Source: Pedococcus_A sp963730585 (lineage in GTDB: Bacteria > Actinomycetota > Actinomycetes > Actinomycetales > Dermatophilaceae). From it: 64,000 nt of DNA. The notes below the pieces were generated by a model. The model did not search any database. It saw only the letters and a program-made list of their open reading frames with translations, and had not been told where the DNA came from. The DNA is taken from the NCBI GenBank assembly GCA_963730585.1, contig CAVSSL010000010.1, positions 727,024 to 791,023 on the forward strand. The letters run 5' to 3'. Positions 42,145 to 51,200 of this stretch are shown in pieces; the stretch's first letter is position 1; each line of letters opens with the position of its first letter. The translations under genes and the position numbers were made by a program.

Positions 42145-44766
42145 GTGAGCGTGCGCGGGCTGGCGCCGACCGAGGCGGACGGCCAGCGGAGTGTGCCGGT
42201 CAGCGAGGTCGCCTCCCTGCCGGCCGCTGAGGTGCTGCGCCGGATGGGCAGCAGCGACTCCGGTCTCGACGAGGGTGAGGCGGCCCGCCGCCTGGCCGGC
42301 ACCGGCCCGAACGCGGTGCGCACCCACCACGCCCGGGCCTGGACGGTGCTGGTGCGCCAGCTGCGCTCGCCGCTGCTGGTGCTGCTGGCCGGCACCGCCC
42401 TGGTCTCGTTCTTCCTCGGTGAGCAGACCGATGCCGTCGTGATCGGCACCATCCTGGTCGCCAGCGTGGGGCTGAGCTTCGGGAACGAGTACCGCGCCGA
42501 ACGCGCCACCGCCCAGCTGCACGCGCAGATCAGCCACCGGGTGACCGTGCTCCGCGGCGGAGTCCCGGTCCCGGTGGATGTCGTCTCGCTCGTGCCGGGT
42601 GACGTCGTGCGGCTGGTGAGGGGCGAGGTGGTGCCGGCCGACATCAGGCTGCTCGAGGCCACCGGGTTGCAGTGCGACGAGGGCGTGCTCACCGGGGAGT
42701 CGGTGCCGGTCGACAAGGACACGGCAGCCGTCAGCCCCGGCGCCGCGCTCGGTGACCTGACCTGCTGTGCCCTCATGGGCACGGTGGTGCGGCGGGGCAC
42801 CGCCGTCGGGGTGGTCGTGGGCACCGGCGGTCACACCGAGTTCGGCCGGGTGGCCGCGCAGCTGGGAGAGCGGCAGCCCGAGACGGAGTTCCAGGCGGGG
42901 CTGCGCCGCTTCTCGGGACTGCTGCTGCGCGTGGCGGTCACGCTCATGTCGGTCATCGTCGTGGCCAACGTCGTGCTGCAGCGGCCCCTGGTGCAGTCGC
43001 TGCTCTTCGCCCTCGCGATCGCCGTGGGCATCACGCCGCAGCTGCTCCCCGCGGTCGTCAGCACGAGCCTGGCCATCGGGTCACGGGCACTGGCCCGCAA
43101 GAAGGTGCTGGTCAAGCGGCTCGTCTGCATCGAGGACCTCGGCGACATGGACATCCTCGTGACCGACAAGACCGGGACCCTCACCGAGGGGCGCATCTCC
43201 CTGACGGCGGCCCTGGACCCTGCGGGCCGCGAGGTGGCCGACGTGCTGGCCCTGGGGCGGCTCGCCGGGGAGGCGCCGGTGGGCGACGCACCGTTCGACG
43301 ACCCCCTCGAGCAGGCCATGTGGGTGTCGCCCATCGCACCTCGCGGGGTGGACCCGCCTCGCCTCTCGGTCGCTCCCTTCGACCACGACCGGCAGCTGTC
43401 GTCCGCCCTCGTGCGGGGGCCCGACGGCATACCGCTGCTGGTCGTGAAAGGTGCGCCGGAGGTGGTGCTGGCGCGGTGCGCCGCCGTGCCGGCGGGTGCG
43501 CACGGCACTCTCGAGGACCTCTTCTCCGCCGGAGGGCGGGTCATCGCCGTCGCCACCCGGCCGGCTCCGGGTCTTCGTCAGGTCACCCCGGCCGACGAGA
43601 GCGGGCTCTCGCTCGAGGGCTTCCTGGTGTTCCTCGACCAGCCGAAGCAGGGGGCCGCGGAGTCGCTCGAGCGGCTGCGCGGGCTCGGGGTGGCGGTCAA
43701 GGTGTGCACAGGTGACAACGCGCTCGTGGCACAGAAGGTCTGCGACGAGCTCGGGCTGCCGGTGACGGGCACCCTCACCGGCAGCGACCTCGCTCGGCTC
43801 GACGAGGAGGGGCTCGCCGCCGCGGCGCAGGCCACCACGATCTTCGCGCGGGTGAACCCGGAGCAGAAGGCGGCGGTGCTGCGGGTGCTGCGCCACCAGG
43901 GCCGCGGGGTCGGCTTCCTCGGCGACGGGGTCAACGACGCGCTCGCCCTGCACAGCGCCGACATCGGCATCAGCGTCGACACGGCCGTCGACGTGGCCAA
44001 GGACGCCGCCGACGTCATCCTCCTCGAGAAGGACCTCGGCGTCCTCGCCGACGGCATCACCGAGGGACGCGGCATCTTCGCCAACACCATCAAGTACGTG
44101 CTGATGGGGACGAGCAGCAACTTCGGCAACATGTTCAGCGCGGCGGCCGCCTCGGGCGCGCTGAGCTTCCTGCCGATGCTGCCCTCGCAGATCCTGCTCA
44201 ACAACCTGCTCTACGACTCCAGCCAGCTCGCGATCCCGACCGACCGGGTGGACCCGGAGCAGCTGCGGGCGCCGTCGCACTGGGACATCGGGCTGATCCG
44301 GCGGTTCATGCTGTTCTTCGGGCCGATCAGCAGCCTCTTCGACTTCTTGACCTTCGCCATCATGCTCGGTCCGTTCCACGCCGGGCCGTCGCTGTTCCGG
44401 GCCGGCTGGTTCGTCGAGTCCCTTGCCACCCAGACGCTGATCATCTTCGCGATCCGCACCCGGCGTCCGATGTTCAGGAGCCGTCCGAGCACAACCCTGG
44501 TCGTCGCGGCCGTGACGGTGGTGCTCGTCGGCGCGTGGATCCCGCTGTCGCCCCTGGCCGACCTGCTCGGGTTCGCCTCTCCGCCAGCGACTTTCTACGC
44601 CATGCTGGCCGGCCTGGTCCTCGCCTACCTCGTCCTCGTCGAGCTGGCCAAGCGCCTCTTCTACGCCGAGCTCGACACCGCGCGTCCTCGCCCGAGCGTC
44701 CGCCCCCATCGTCGACTGCAGCGCCGCGCGTCCCGCTTCAGCGTGGGCGGGCGCCTGTCGACCTGA
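42145..44766 (+). CDS. mgtA: Magnesium-translocating P-type ATPase
   Basis: P3B-type ATPase of 873 residues, matching MgtA/MgtB length. Motifs: N-terminal cation-ATPase domain (GSSDSGLDEGEAARRL), actuator TGESVPVDKD, membrane motif GITPQLLPAVVSTSLA, phosphorylation site DILVTDKTGTLTEG, VKGAPEVVL, and the hinge FLGDGVNDALALHSAD. The C-terminal NMFSAAAASGALSFLPMLP and NNLLYDSSQLAIPTDRVD are MgtA signatures. It imports Mg2+ using ATP. The GTG at 42145 is chosen. No Mg2+-sensing leader was recognised in the short upstream gap. Confidence 0.92.
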   Translation: MSVRGLAPTEADGQRSVPVSEVASLPAAEVLRRMGSSDSGLDEGEAARRLAGTGPNAVRTHHARAWTVLVRQLRSPLLVLLAGTALVSFFLGEQTDAVVIGTILVASVGLSFGNEYRAERATAQLHAQISHRVTVLRGGVPVPVDVVSLVPGDVVRLVRGEVVPADIRLLEATGLQCDEGVLTGESVPVDKDTAAVSPGAALGDLTCCALMGTVVRRGTAVGVVVGTGGHTEFGRVAAQLGERQPETEFQAGLRRFSGLLLRVAVTLMSVIVVANVVLQRPLVQSLLFALAIAVGITPQLLPAVVSTSLAIGSRALARKKVLVKRLVCIEDLGDMDILVTDKTGTLTEGRISLTAALDPAGREVADVLALGRLAGEAPVGDAPFDDPLEQAMWVSPIAPRGVDPPRLSVAPFDHDRQLSSALVRGPDGIPLLVVKGAPEVVLARCAAVPAGAHGTLEDLFSAGGRVIAVATRPAPGLRQVTPADESGLSLEGFLVFLDQPKQGAAESLERLRGLGVAVKVCTGDNALVAQKVCDELGLPVTGTLTGSDLARLDEEGLAAAAQATTIFARVNPEQKAAVLRVLRHQGRGVGFLGDGVNDALALHSADIGISVDTAVDVAKDAADVILLEKDLGVLADGITEGRGIFANTIKYVLMGTSSNFGNMFSAAAASGALSFLPMLPSQILLNNLLYDSSQLAIPTDRVDPEQLRAPSHWDIGLIRRFMLFFGPISSLFDFLTFAIMLGPFHAGPSLFRAGWFVESLATQTLIIFAIRTRRPMFRSRPSTTLVVAAVTVVLVGAWIPLSPLADLLGFASPPATFYAMLAGLVLAYLVLVELAKRLFYAELDTARPRPSVRPHRRLQRRASRFSVGGRLST

Positions 44767-44808
44767 CAGCGGGGCTGGCTCGGCGCGGGCCCAACCAAGC
44801 CGCGGGGC

Positions 44809-45858
44809 TCAACCAGCCGCGGGGCGGGGGCGCTGCTCAGCGAGGACGAGGGCGATGTCGTCGCTGAGGTGCTGGCGGGCGTAGGCACGCAACCGCGTCA
44901 GCAGGTTGTCGAGGGCCTCATCCAGAGAGCCGCCGGCCAGGATCGTGGCGTGGTCGGACAGTGGGAAGAACGTGCCGCTCAGGTCGCGGGTCTCGACGAG
45001 CCCGTCGGTGAAGAGCAGCAGGCGGGCGCTGGCAGGCCAGGTGACCGTCACGGCCGTGCCCGACGTGCCGAGGCCCAGGGGCAGCTGCGGCTCGCCGGTG
45101 TCCAGCTGGCTCGCGGCTTCGCCCGCCGACACCAGCAGGGGTGCCGGGTGGCCGCAGTTGACGAAGGTGACCGTGCCGTCGTCGTGGAACTCGGCGAGCA
45201 CCGCGGTGACGAAGTCCTCGGGCCCGGCGACCGCCGTCACCACCGCGTCGAGGTCGGCGGCGACCCCGCTCAACGACTCCTGCACGAACGCCGCGCGACG
45301 GAAGGCGGCCAGCACCGTGGCAGCCAGCTGCACCGCCTCCAGTCCCTTGCCTCGTACGTCGCCGAGCACCACCCGCACGCCGAACGGCGTCTCGGTGACC
45401 TCGTACAGGTCGCCGCCCACCTTGGCGGCCTCGCTCGCCGAGACGTACCGCGCCGCGAACCCCACGGAGCCGACGGACTGCGGCATGGCCCGCAGCAGCG
45501 CCTGCTGGGCGGCGTCGGCGATCACGGTCATCCGGGAGAGGTCCCGCTCACGGCGCACCCGGATGTGGGCGGTGAGCACTGCCAGCGCACCGAGCAGGGC
45601 GCCCAGCCACAGCCGGACCGACCACTCGAGCGTGCCCAGGTTGTGGTTCCAGAAGCCGGAGAGCGCCGCCGTGGCGATCGCGACCACGGCGGTGACGGTG
45701 GTCATGCGCACACTCGCGTACACGCTGGCGACGACTGCAGCCATGGCGAACGAGCCGCTGAGCACCACGTCCGGCCCGAGGGAGAAGTCGAGCAGCACGA
45801 CGAGGAGCAGGACCGCCAGCGGGAGGGACTGGCGCCACAGCGGGCCGGACCTGAGCAC
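44809..45858 (-). CDS. SpoIIE/RsbU-type PP2C phosphatase with N-terminal membrane domain
   Basis: A 349-residue protein. The first 100 residues contain about four membrane segments (LPLAVLLLVVLLDFSLG to LGALLGALAVLTAHI). The C-terminal PP2C-like domain shows AKVGGDLYEV, VVLGDVRGKGLEA, FVNCGHPAPLLV and LLLFTDGLVETR, holding the Asp/Gly metal ligands. Such phosphatases dephosphorylate anti-anti-sigma factors in stress signalling. No anti-sigma or STAS genes are adjacent. The start at 45858 is GTG. Confidence 0.9.
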   Translation of the reverse strand: MLRSGPLWRQSLPLAVLLLVVLLDFSLGPDVVLSGSFAMAAVVASVYASVRMTTVTAVVAIATAALSGFWNHNLGTLEWSVRLWLGALLGALAVLTAHIRVRRERDLSRMTVIADAAQQALLRAMPQSVGSVGFAARYVSASEAAKVGGDLYEVTETPFGVRVVLGDVRGKGLEAVQLAATVLAAFRRAAFVQESLSGVAADLDAVVTAVAGPEDFVTAVLAEFHDDGTVTFVNCGHPAPLLVSAGEAASQLDTGEPQLPLGLGTSGTAVTVTWPASARLLLFTDGLVETRDLSGTFFPLSDHATILAGGSLDEALDNLLTRLRAYARQHLSDDIALVLAEQRPRPAAG

Positions 45859-46130
45859 CGTGCGCCTCCTTGTCGACGCGGGCAGAGCCGCCCTGTGCCC
45901 CGAACCTATCCACGTGCGTGAGCCAGCGAGGTCCTTTGCCGCAACACCCCCCGAGCCTCACCCCGACGGACTAGTTGCCACGGCGACGGCAGCAGAACAC
46001 TGGAGCGAAGCGGAGTTGGTCGCCATGACAACAGCTCCGGTATGCCGCCGAGCCAGGTCGCGGGCACCTCACCCCTGCGTGCCGACGCGGTGCCCCGCGC
46101 ACAGCGTCTACGCCCAGCTCGCCCGTGGTC

Positions 46131-47001
46131 TCAGGGCAGAGTCGCGATCCGCGGCGCCAACTGGCTGAGGACCTGCTCGGTGAACTCGACGGGGTGGCGG
46201 TCGGGAAGGATCTGGATCTCGGCGACCCCGAGCCGGGCGTAGGTCTCGGCCTCGGTGAGGAAGGTGTTCGTGTCCCGGAGCGGTCCTCGGCTGTACATGA
46301 CGGTCTTGCGGATGGCGTCGAAGTCGGTGCCTTCGGTGTCGCAGTGCGCCCTCAGCACCTCGAGCTTGTGGGCGACCTCCTCGACGCTGCGCGCGAAGAG
46401 GTTGCAGGCGTCGCCGTAGCGGGCCACGAGCCGCAGGGTCTTCTCCCCGCCGCCCCCGATCATGACCATCGGCCGTCTGCCGCCGAGCGGCGCTGGCATG
46501 CAGAGGGTCTCCTCGAGCTGGTAGTGCCGCCCGGTGTAGGGGGCCGTTGTCGTCGCTCCACATCTGGAGGCAGATCTGGACGGCCTCCTCCAGTCGCTCG
46601 AAGCGTTCTGCCACTGGTACCAACGGCACACCCAGGCCGAGGTGCTCACGCTCGTACCAGCCGGCGCCGATGCCGAAGAAGGCACGGCCGCCGGAGAGGA
46701 CGTCCAGGGTCGCGACGATCTTGGCCAGCAGACCGGGGTGCCGGTACGTCACCCCGGTGACGAGCAGGCCAAGGGAGATCCGTTGGGTGATCGCCGCGAC
46801 GTAGCCGAGGGTGGTGTAGCCCTCGAGCATGGGCTCGTGCGGCCCGCCGTTGCGGTGTTCCATCTGGAAGTAGTGGTCCATCGGAGTGAACGAGGAGAGC
46901 CCTCCCTCGTCGGCGAGGCGAGCGGTCTCCGCCAGCGTCGGCGCGATGAGCTCCGGCTCTGCCGGCCTCGAGAAGTTCCAGTAGTGCAGCCCGAGATCCA
47001 T
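46131..47001 (-). CDS. LLM-class F420-dependent oxidoreductase (one apparent frameshift)
   Basis: Luciferase-like monooxygenase-fold protein of about 289 residues after correction. It begins LGLHYWNFSRPAEPE, followed by SFTPMDHYFQM and RISLGLLVTGVTYRHPGLLAK, and GRAFFGIGAGWYEREH, typical of F420-dependent members. After the break near 46544 (one extra base), HYQLEETLCMPAPLGGRRPMVMIGGGGEKTL continues in the next frame to the stop at 46131. The substrate is unknown. It is transcribed downstream of a GNAT gene on the same strand. Confidence 0.82.
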
Positions 47002-47059
47002 GGTGTCCTTTCGTTGGTGCTTTCCCGCGTCGTTGTCTTCTGGCGTCCAACGGGCACGC

Positions 47060-47590
47060 TCAGTTGTTCTTCACCTCGAAGGTGATCCACGAGTCCGCTG
47101 GCAGGTGCGGGTGGCCGGGCACCGCTCGGCGTTCCTCGGTCCAACCCGGGCCGTGGGCTGCCGCCACCTTGCGCCAGAAGTGCGTCGCGACGCTGTTGGT
47201 CTCCTGGAAGGCCACCTCCCAAGTACCGCGGAAGGTGGTCACTACGTGGTGGGCCAGGGCGGAACCTACTCCCGTCCCGCGCGCCGCGGCCACGACGAAG
47301 AAGCTGTTGAGGACGAACGGCTGACGCTCCAGGCTGCGGACGAAAGCGAAGCCCACGGGCGAGTCCCCGCAGGACGCCAGGAACGCTGCCCATCCCGGAT
47401 CGGTCAGGGCCGCCTCCAACCGCTCGGAGCGGAAGGTGCCGTCGGTGCGTGGCAGGTCACCGCTGAACCGCGAGAGGTCGTGGCGGAAGAGCAGCCACAG
47501 GCGCTCGAGCACTGGGCGGTCCGCAGCGGCGGCGCGACGGACGGTCAGTGTCTGAAGGGAAGGGGACGGGGTGGGCGTGGAATCAGGCAT
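47060..47590 (-). CDS. GNAT-family N-acetyltransferase
   Basis: A 176-residue acetyltransferase. LTVRRAAAADRPVLERLWLLFRHDLS starts the fold, the acetyl-CoA loop is SFFVVAAARGTGVGSALAHHV, and FQETNSVATHFWRKVAAAHG is near the C-terminus. The substrate is unknown. The first 15 residues (PDSTPTPSPSLQT) look disordered. A terminator-like hairpin with a T-run ends two bases before this ATG, so either the gene is controlled by attenuation or translation starts further in. The LLM gene follows on the same strand. Confidence 0.86.
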   Translation of the reverse strand: MPDSTPTPSPSLQTLTVRRAAAADRPVLERLWLLFRHDLSRFSGDLPRTDGTFRSERLEAALTDPGWAAFLASCGDSPVGFAFVRSLERQPFVLNSFFVVAAARGTGVGSALAHHVVTTFRGTWEVAFQETNSVATHFWRKVAAAHGPGWTEERRAVPGHPHLPADSWITFEVKNN

Positions 47591-47591
47591 G

Positions 47592-47634
47592 AAAAAAGCC
47601 TCCGCGTGCCGCGTAGTCGCGGACAGGGAGGCTT
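47592..47634 (-). terminator. Hairpin plus T-run directly upstream of GNAT start
   Basis: On the minus strand AAGCCTCC pairs with GGAGGCTT, with an inner CCGCG/CGCGG stem, followed by a run of six T and then CATG. This is a textbook intrinsic terminator placed within the leader of the GNAT gene. Confidence 0.75.
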
Positions 47635-47781
47635 GCCTTCGGGTTGCAGGCTAGCAGTGCAGACGGCGAGTGCGCTGGGCCTCGGCCTGTGGGTGGCATT
47701 GCACGAATGCCTCGTGGTGCGGTTCGCGCTCCTCTACCTTCGAGTTGCCAGGTCGTGCTGGTCCAGCAGCAGGGCAAGGCA

Positions 47782-47964
47782 ATGGCAGGGAAGTTCGAGC
47801 TCTACAAGGATTCCGGGGGCAAGTTCCGCTTCAGGCTCAAGGCGAGCAACGGTCAGGTGATCGCGGTGGGCGAGGCCTACGACAGCAAGGCGGCCGCCAT
47901 GAGTGGAATCGAGTCCGTGAAGAAGAACGCCGGCAAGGCGACGGTGGACGACCAGACGAGCTGA
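47782..47964 (+). CDS. YegP-family (DUF1508) small protein
   Basis: A 60-residue single-repeat DUF1508 protein: GKFELYKDSGGKFRFRLKASNGQVIA, then SKAAAMSGIESVKKNA. YegP-type proteins are small two-layer folds of unknown function, common in bacteria. The ATG at 47782 begins the domain exactly. It is a single gene followed by a hairpin at 47987-48014. Confidence 0.92.
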   Translation: MAGKFELYKDSGGKFRFRLKASNGQVIAVGEAYDSKAAAMSGIESVKKNAGKATVDDQTS

Positions 47965-47986
47965 CCCACCGGCCTGGGATGACATA

Positions 47987-48014
47987 GGGGCGCCTCGGAC
48001 CAACCGAGGCCCCC
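47987..48014. terminator. Terminator hairpin after yegP-like gene
   Basis: GGGGCGCCTCGG and CCGAGGCCCC pair around an ACCAA loop with one bulged base, 22 bases after the stop. No T-run is present. The remaining 189 bases to the next gene show no other clear feature. Confidence 0.65.
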
Positions 48015-48203
48015 GCTCTCTGCGTGTCAGCCGCTCGGGTCAAGCCACTCATCGGAATGTATTAGCCCGTCGAGCCCATCAGGGGCCATCTTCTCCCCAG
48101 CTCCTATGCCCCAAGCGGTGGACGGTCCTAGCGTGCACCCACGGCCTCCCGGTGCGGTCGGTGAACGTCTGCAGCGGGGGCCGAGCCGAGCAGGGGGATT
48201 GTC

Positions 48204-51200
48204 ATGGGCGCTGTCGCATCCGGTCGCAGGTCCCGACCGAAGAGTCTCCTCTTCCTTGTCGTCGTTGCGTTGGTGACCGCGGGTCTGAGCGTGCTTCCGG
48301 CGCGGCCAGCCAGCGCGGCCCCTTGCGACGTGCCGGTCGTCAGCCCTGTGGCCTGCGAGAACACCAAGCCCGGCAACCCCCAGAGCGAGTGGGACGTGAC
48401 GGGTGCCGGCAGCAGCTCCATCCAGGGCTTTGCCACCGAGATGAGTGTCGACCAGGGAGAGACCGTCGGGTTCAAGGTGGACACGTCGGCGTCGTCGTAC
48501 CGCCTGGACATCTACCGGATGGGCTACTACGGGGGCAACGGCGCCCGCAAGGTTGCGACAGTCACCCCCACCACGCTGAACAACCAGCCGAACTGCGTGA
48601 CCCAGTCCACGACCGGGCTGGTCGACTGTGGGAACTGGACGCGCAACGCCTCGTGGACGGTGCCATCCGATGCGGTGTCCGGGATCTACTTCGCCAAGCT
48701 GGTCCGTACCGACGGCACTGCCGGCTCGAGCCACGTGTTCTTCGTGGTCCGCGACGACGACGGCAGGTCGGAGCTGCTCTTCCAGACGTCGGACACGACC
48801 TGGCAGGCGTACAACCAGTACGGCGGCAACAGTCTCTACACGGGCTCGCCCGCAGGACGTGCCTACAAGGTGAGTTACAACCGGCCCTTCACGACGCGGG
48901 GCGATGCCCCCGAGGACTGGGTCTTCAACGCTGAGTACCCGATGGTTCGCTGGCTCGAGTCCAACGGCTACGACGTCAGCTACACGTCCGGGATCGACAC
49001 CGACCGGCGCGGTGCCGAGCTGCTCGAGCACCAGACGTTTCTCTCCGTGGGACACGACGAGTACTGGTCCGGTCAGCAGCGAGGCAACGTCGAGGCCGCA
49101 CGGGCCGCCGGGGTGAACCTCGCCTTCTTCAGCGGCAACGAGGTCTTCTGGAAGACCCGCTGGGAGAACAGCATTGACGGCAGCGGCGCGCCGTACCGGA
49201 CTCTGGTCAGCTACAAGGAGACCCATGCCAACGCGGTCATCGACCCTGCCGCCCCGACGTGGACCGGGACGTGGCGGGATCCGCGGTTCAGCCCGCCGGG
49301 TGACGGGGGCCGACCCGAGAACGCGCTGACCGGAACGATCTTCAAGGCCAACTGCTGCGCCATCGACATGCGGGTCGGAGCCGCCGACGGGAAGATGCGC
49401 TTCTGGCGCAACACCCGGGTCGCGTCCCTGGCCACCGGAGCGACCACGACCATCGGCAATGACATCATCGGCTACGAGTGGGACGAGGACAGCGACAACG
49501 GCCACCGGCCGCCCGGCGCGATCCGGCTGTCCGAGACCACGGGCAGCGGTGAGATGCTCCAGGACTACGGAAGCACCTATGCCGCTGGCAGCGCCACGCA
49601 CGCCATGACCCAGTACCGGCATGCCAGCGGTGCGCTTGTGTTCGGGGCGGGGACGATTCAGTGGCCGTGGGCGCTGGACTCGAACCACGACCGTGGATCC
49701 GCGGCCGTCGACACAGCGGCTCAGCAGGCCACGATGAACCTCCTGGCCGACATGGGGTCTCAGCCGACTACGCGGCAGGCCGGCCTCACGGCGGCCACTG
49801 CCTCGACTGACGCGACCGCCCCGACATCGACGATCACTGCGCCGGCCAACAACGCGGTCGTCCCCGTCGGCAACCCAGTCACCGTCACGGGCACGGCCGC
49901 CGACAGCGGTGGCGGTCGGGTGGGCGGCGTCGAGGTGTCCACCGACAACGGCGCCACGTGGCGCCGCGCAACCGGGCGCGAGACGTGGAGCTACTCGTTC
50001 ACGCCGTCCGCCTCCACCACCCTGCGCATCCGTAGCCGGGCAGCCGACGACAGCGGAAACCTGGAGGCTGCCTCCGCCGGGATCACGGTCACGGCTGGGA
50101 CGGGTCCGACGACGTGCCCGTGCTCGATCTGGGCTGCGACGGCGGTGCCGGAGCGGACCGATCCGGACACGGCGTCGGTGGAGCTGGGGGTGCGGTTCCG
50201 TGCCGCGCAGGATGGGTTCATCACCGGGATCCGGTACTACAAGCCGAGTGTGTCGACCGGTACGCATGTCGGGTCGTTGTGGACGAACACCGGGACGCGG
50301 TTGGCGTCGGTGACGTTCACGAACGAGTCGGCCAGTGGGTGGCAGCAGGCGTTGTTCACCAGCCCGGTGCCGGTGACGGCGAACACCACCTATGTGGCGT
50401 CGTACTTCACCCCGTCGCGGTATGCCGTGAGCTCGGCCTACTTCGCTGCGGCGGCGACGACCCGTGGCCCGTTGACCGCGTTGCGGGATGGCACCGACGG
50501 CGGCAACGGCCTGTACCGGTACGGCTCGACGCCGTCCACGTTCCCGAGCGGGACGTACAACAGCGAGAACTACTGGGTCGACGTCGTCTTCCAGGACAAC
50601 GACACCACCAAGCCGACTCTGTCGAGCCGGTCGCCGGCGGCGGGGGCGAGCGGGGTGGCGACCACGACGACGGTCACCGGCGTGTTTGACGAGGCGGTCA
50701 GCGCGGCCAAGGCCGAGCTGCGCACCGCGGCCGGGACGCTGGTCCCGGCCACCACCGCTTACAACACGACCACCCGCACCCTGACGTTGACCCCGAGCGC
50801 GGCGCTGGCCGCGTCGACGACGTACACGGCCACGGTCAGTGAGGCGGTCGACGGCGCCGGGAATGTGATGGACCCGGCCAGCTGGAGCTTCACCACCGCC
50901 GCGGCGGACACCACCAAACCGACGGTGACCAGCCGCACCCCGGCGTCCGGGGCCACCGGTGTCCCGGCCACCACGACGGTGACCGCGGTGTTCGACGAGG
51001 CGGTCACCGCAGCCAAGGCCGAGCTGCGTACCGCGACCGGGACCCTGGTGCCGGCGACCACGGCATACGCGGCGGCGACCCGCACCCTGACGTTGACCCC
51101 GTCGGCGGCGTTGGCGGCATCCACCACCTACACCGCCACGGTCAGCGAGGCCGTGGATGCGGCGGGGAACGTGATGGACCCGGTGACTTGGAGCTTCACG

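Noticed and set aside
30315..45858. Biosynthetic gene cluster
   Set aside because: No synthase, thiotemplate or tailoring gene set is present; the genes are transport, redox and signalling types.
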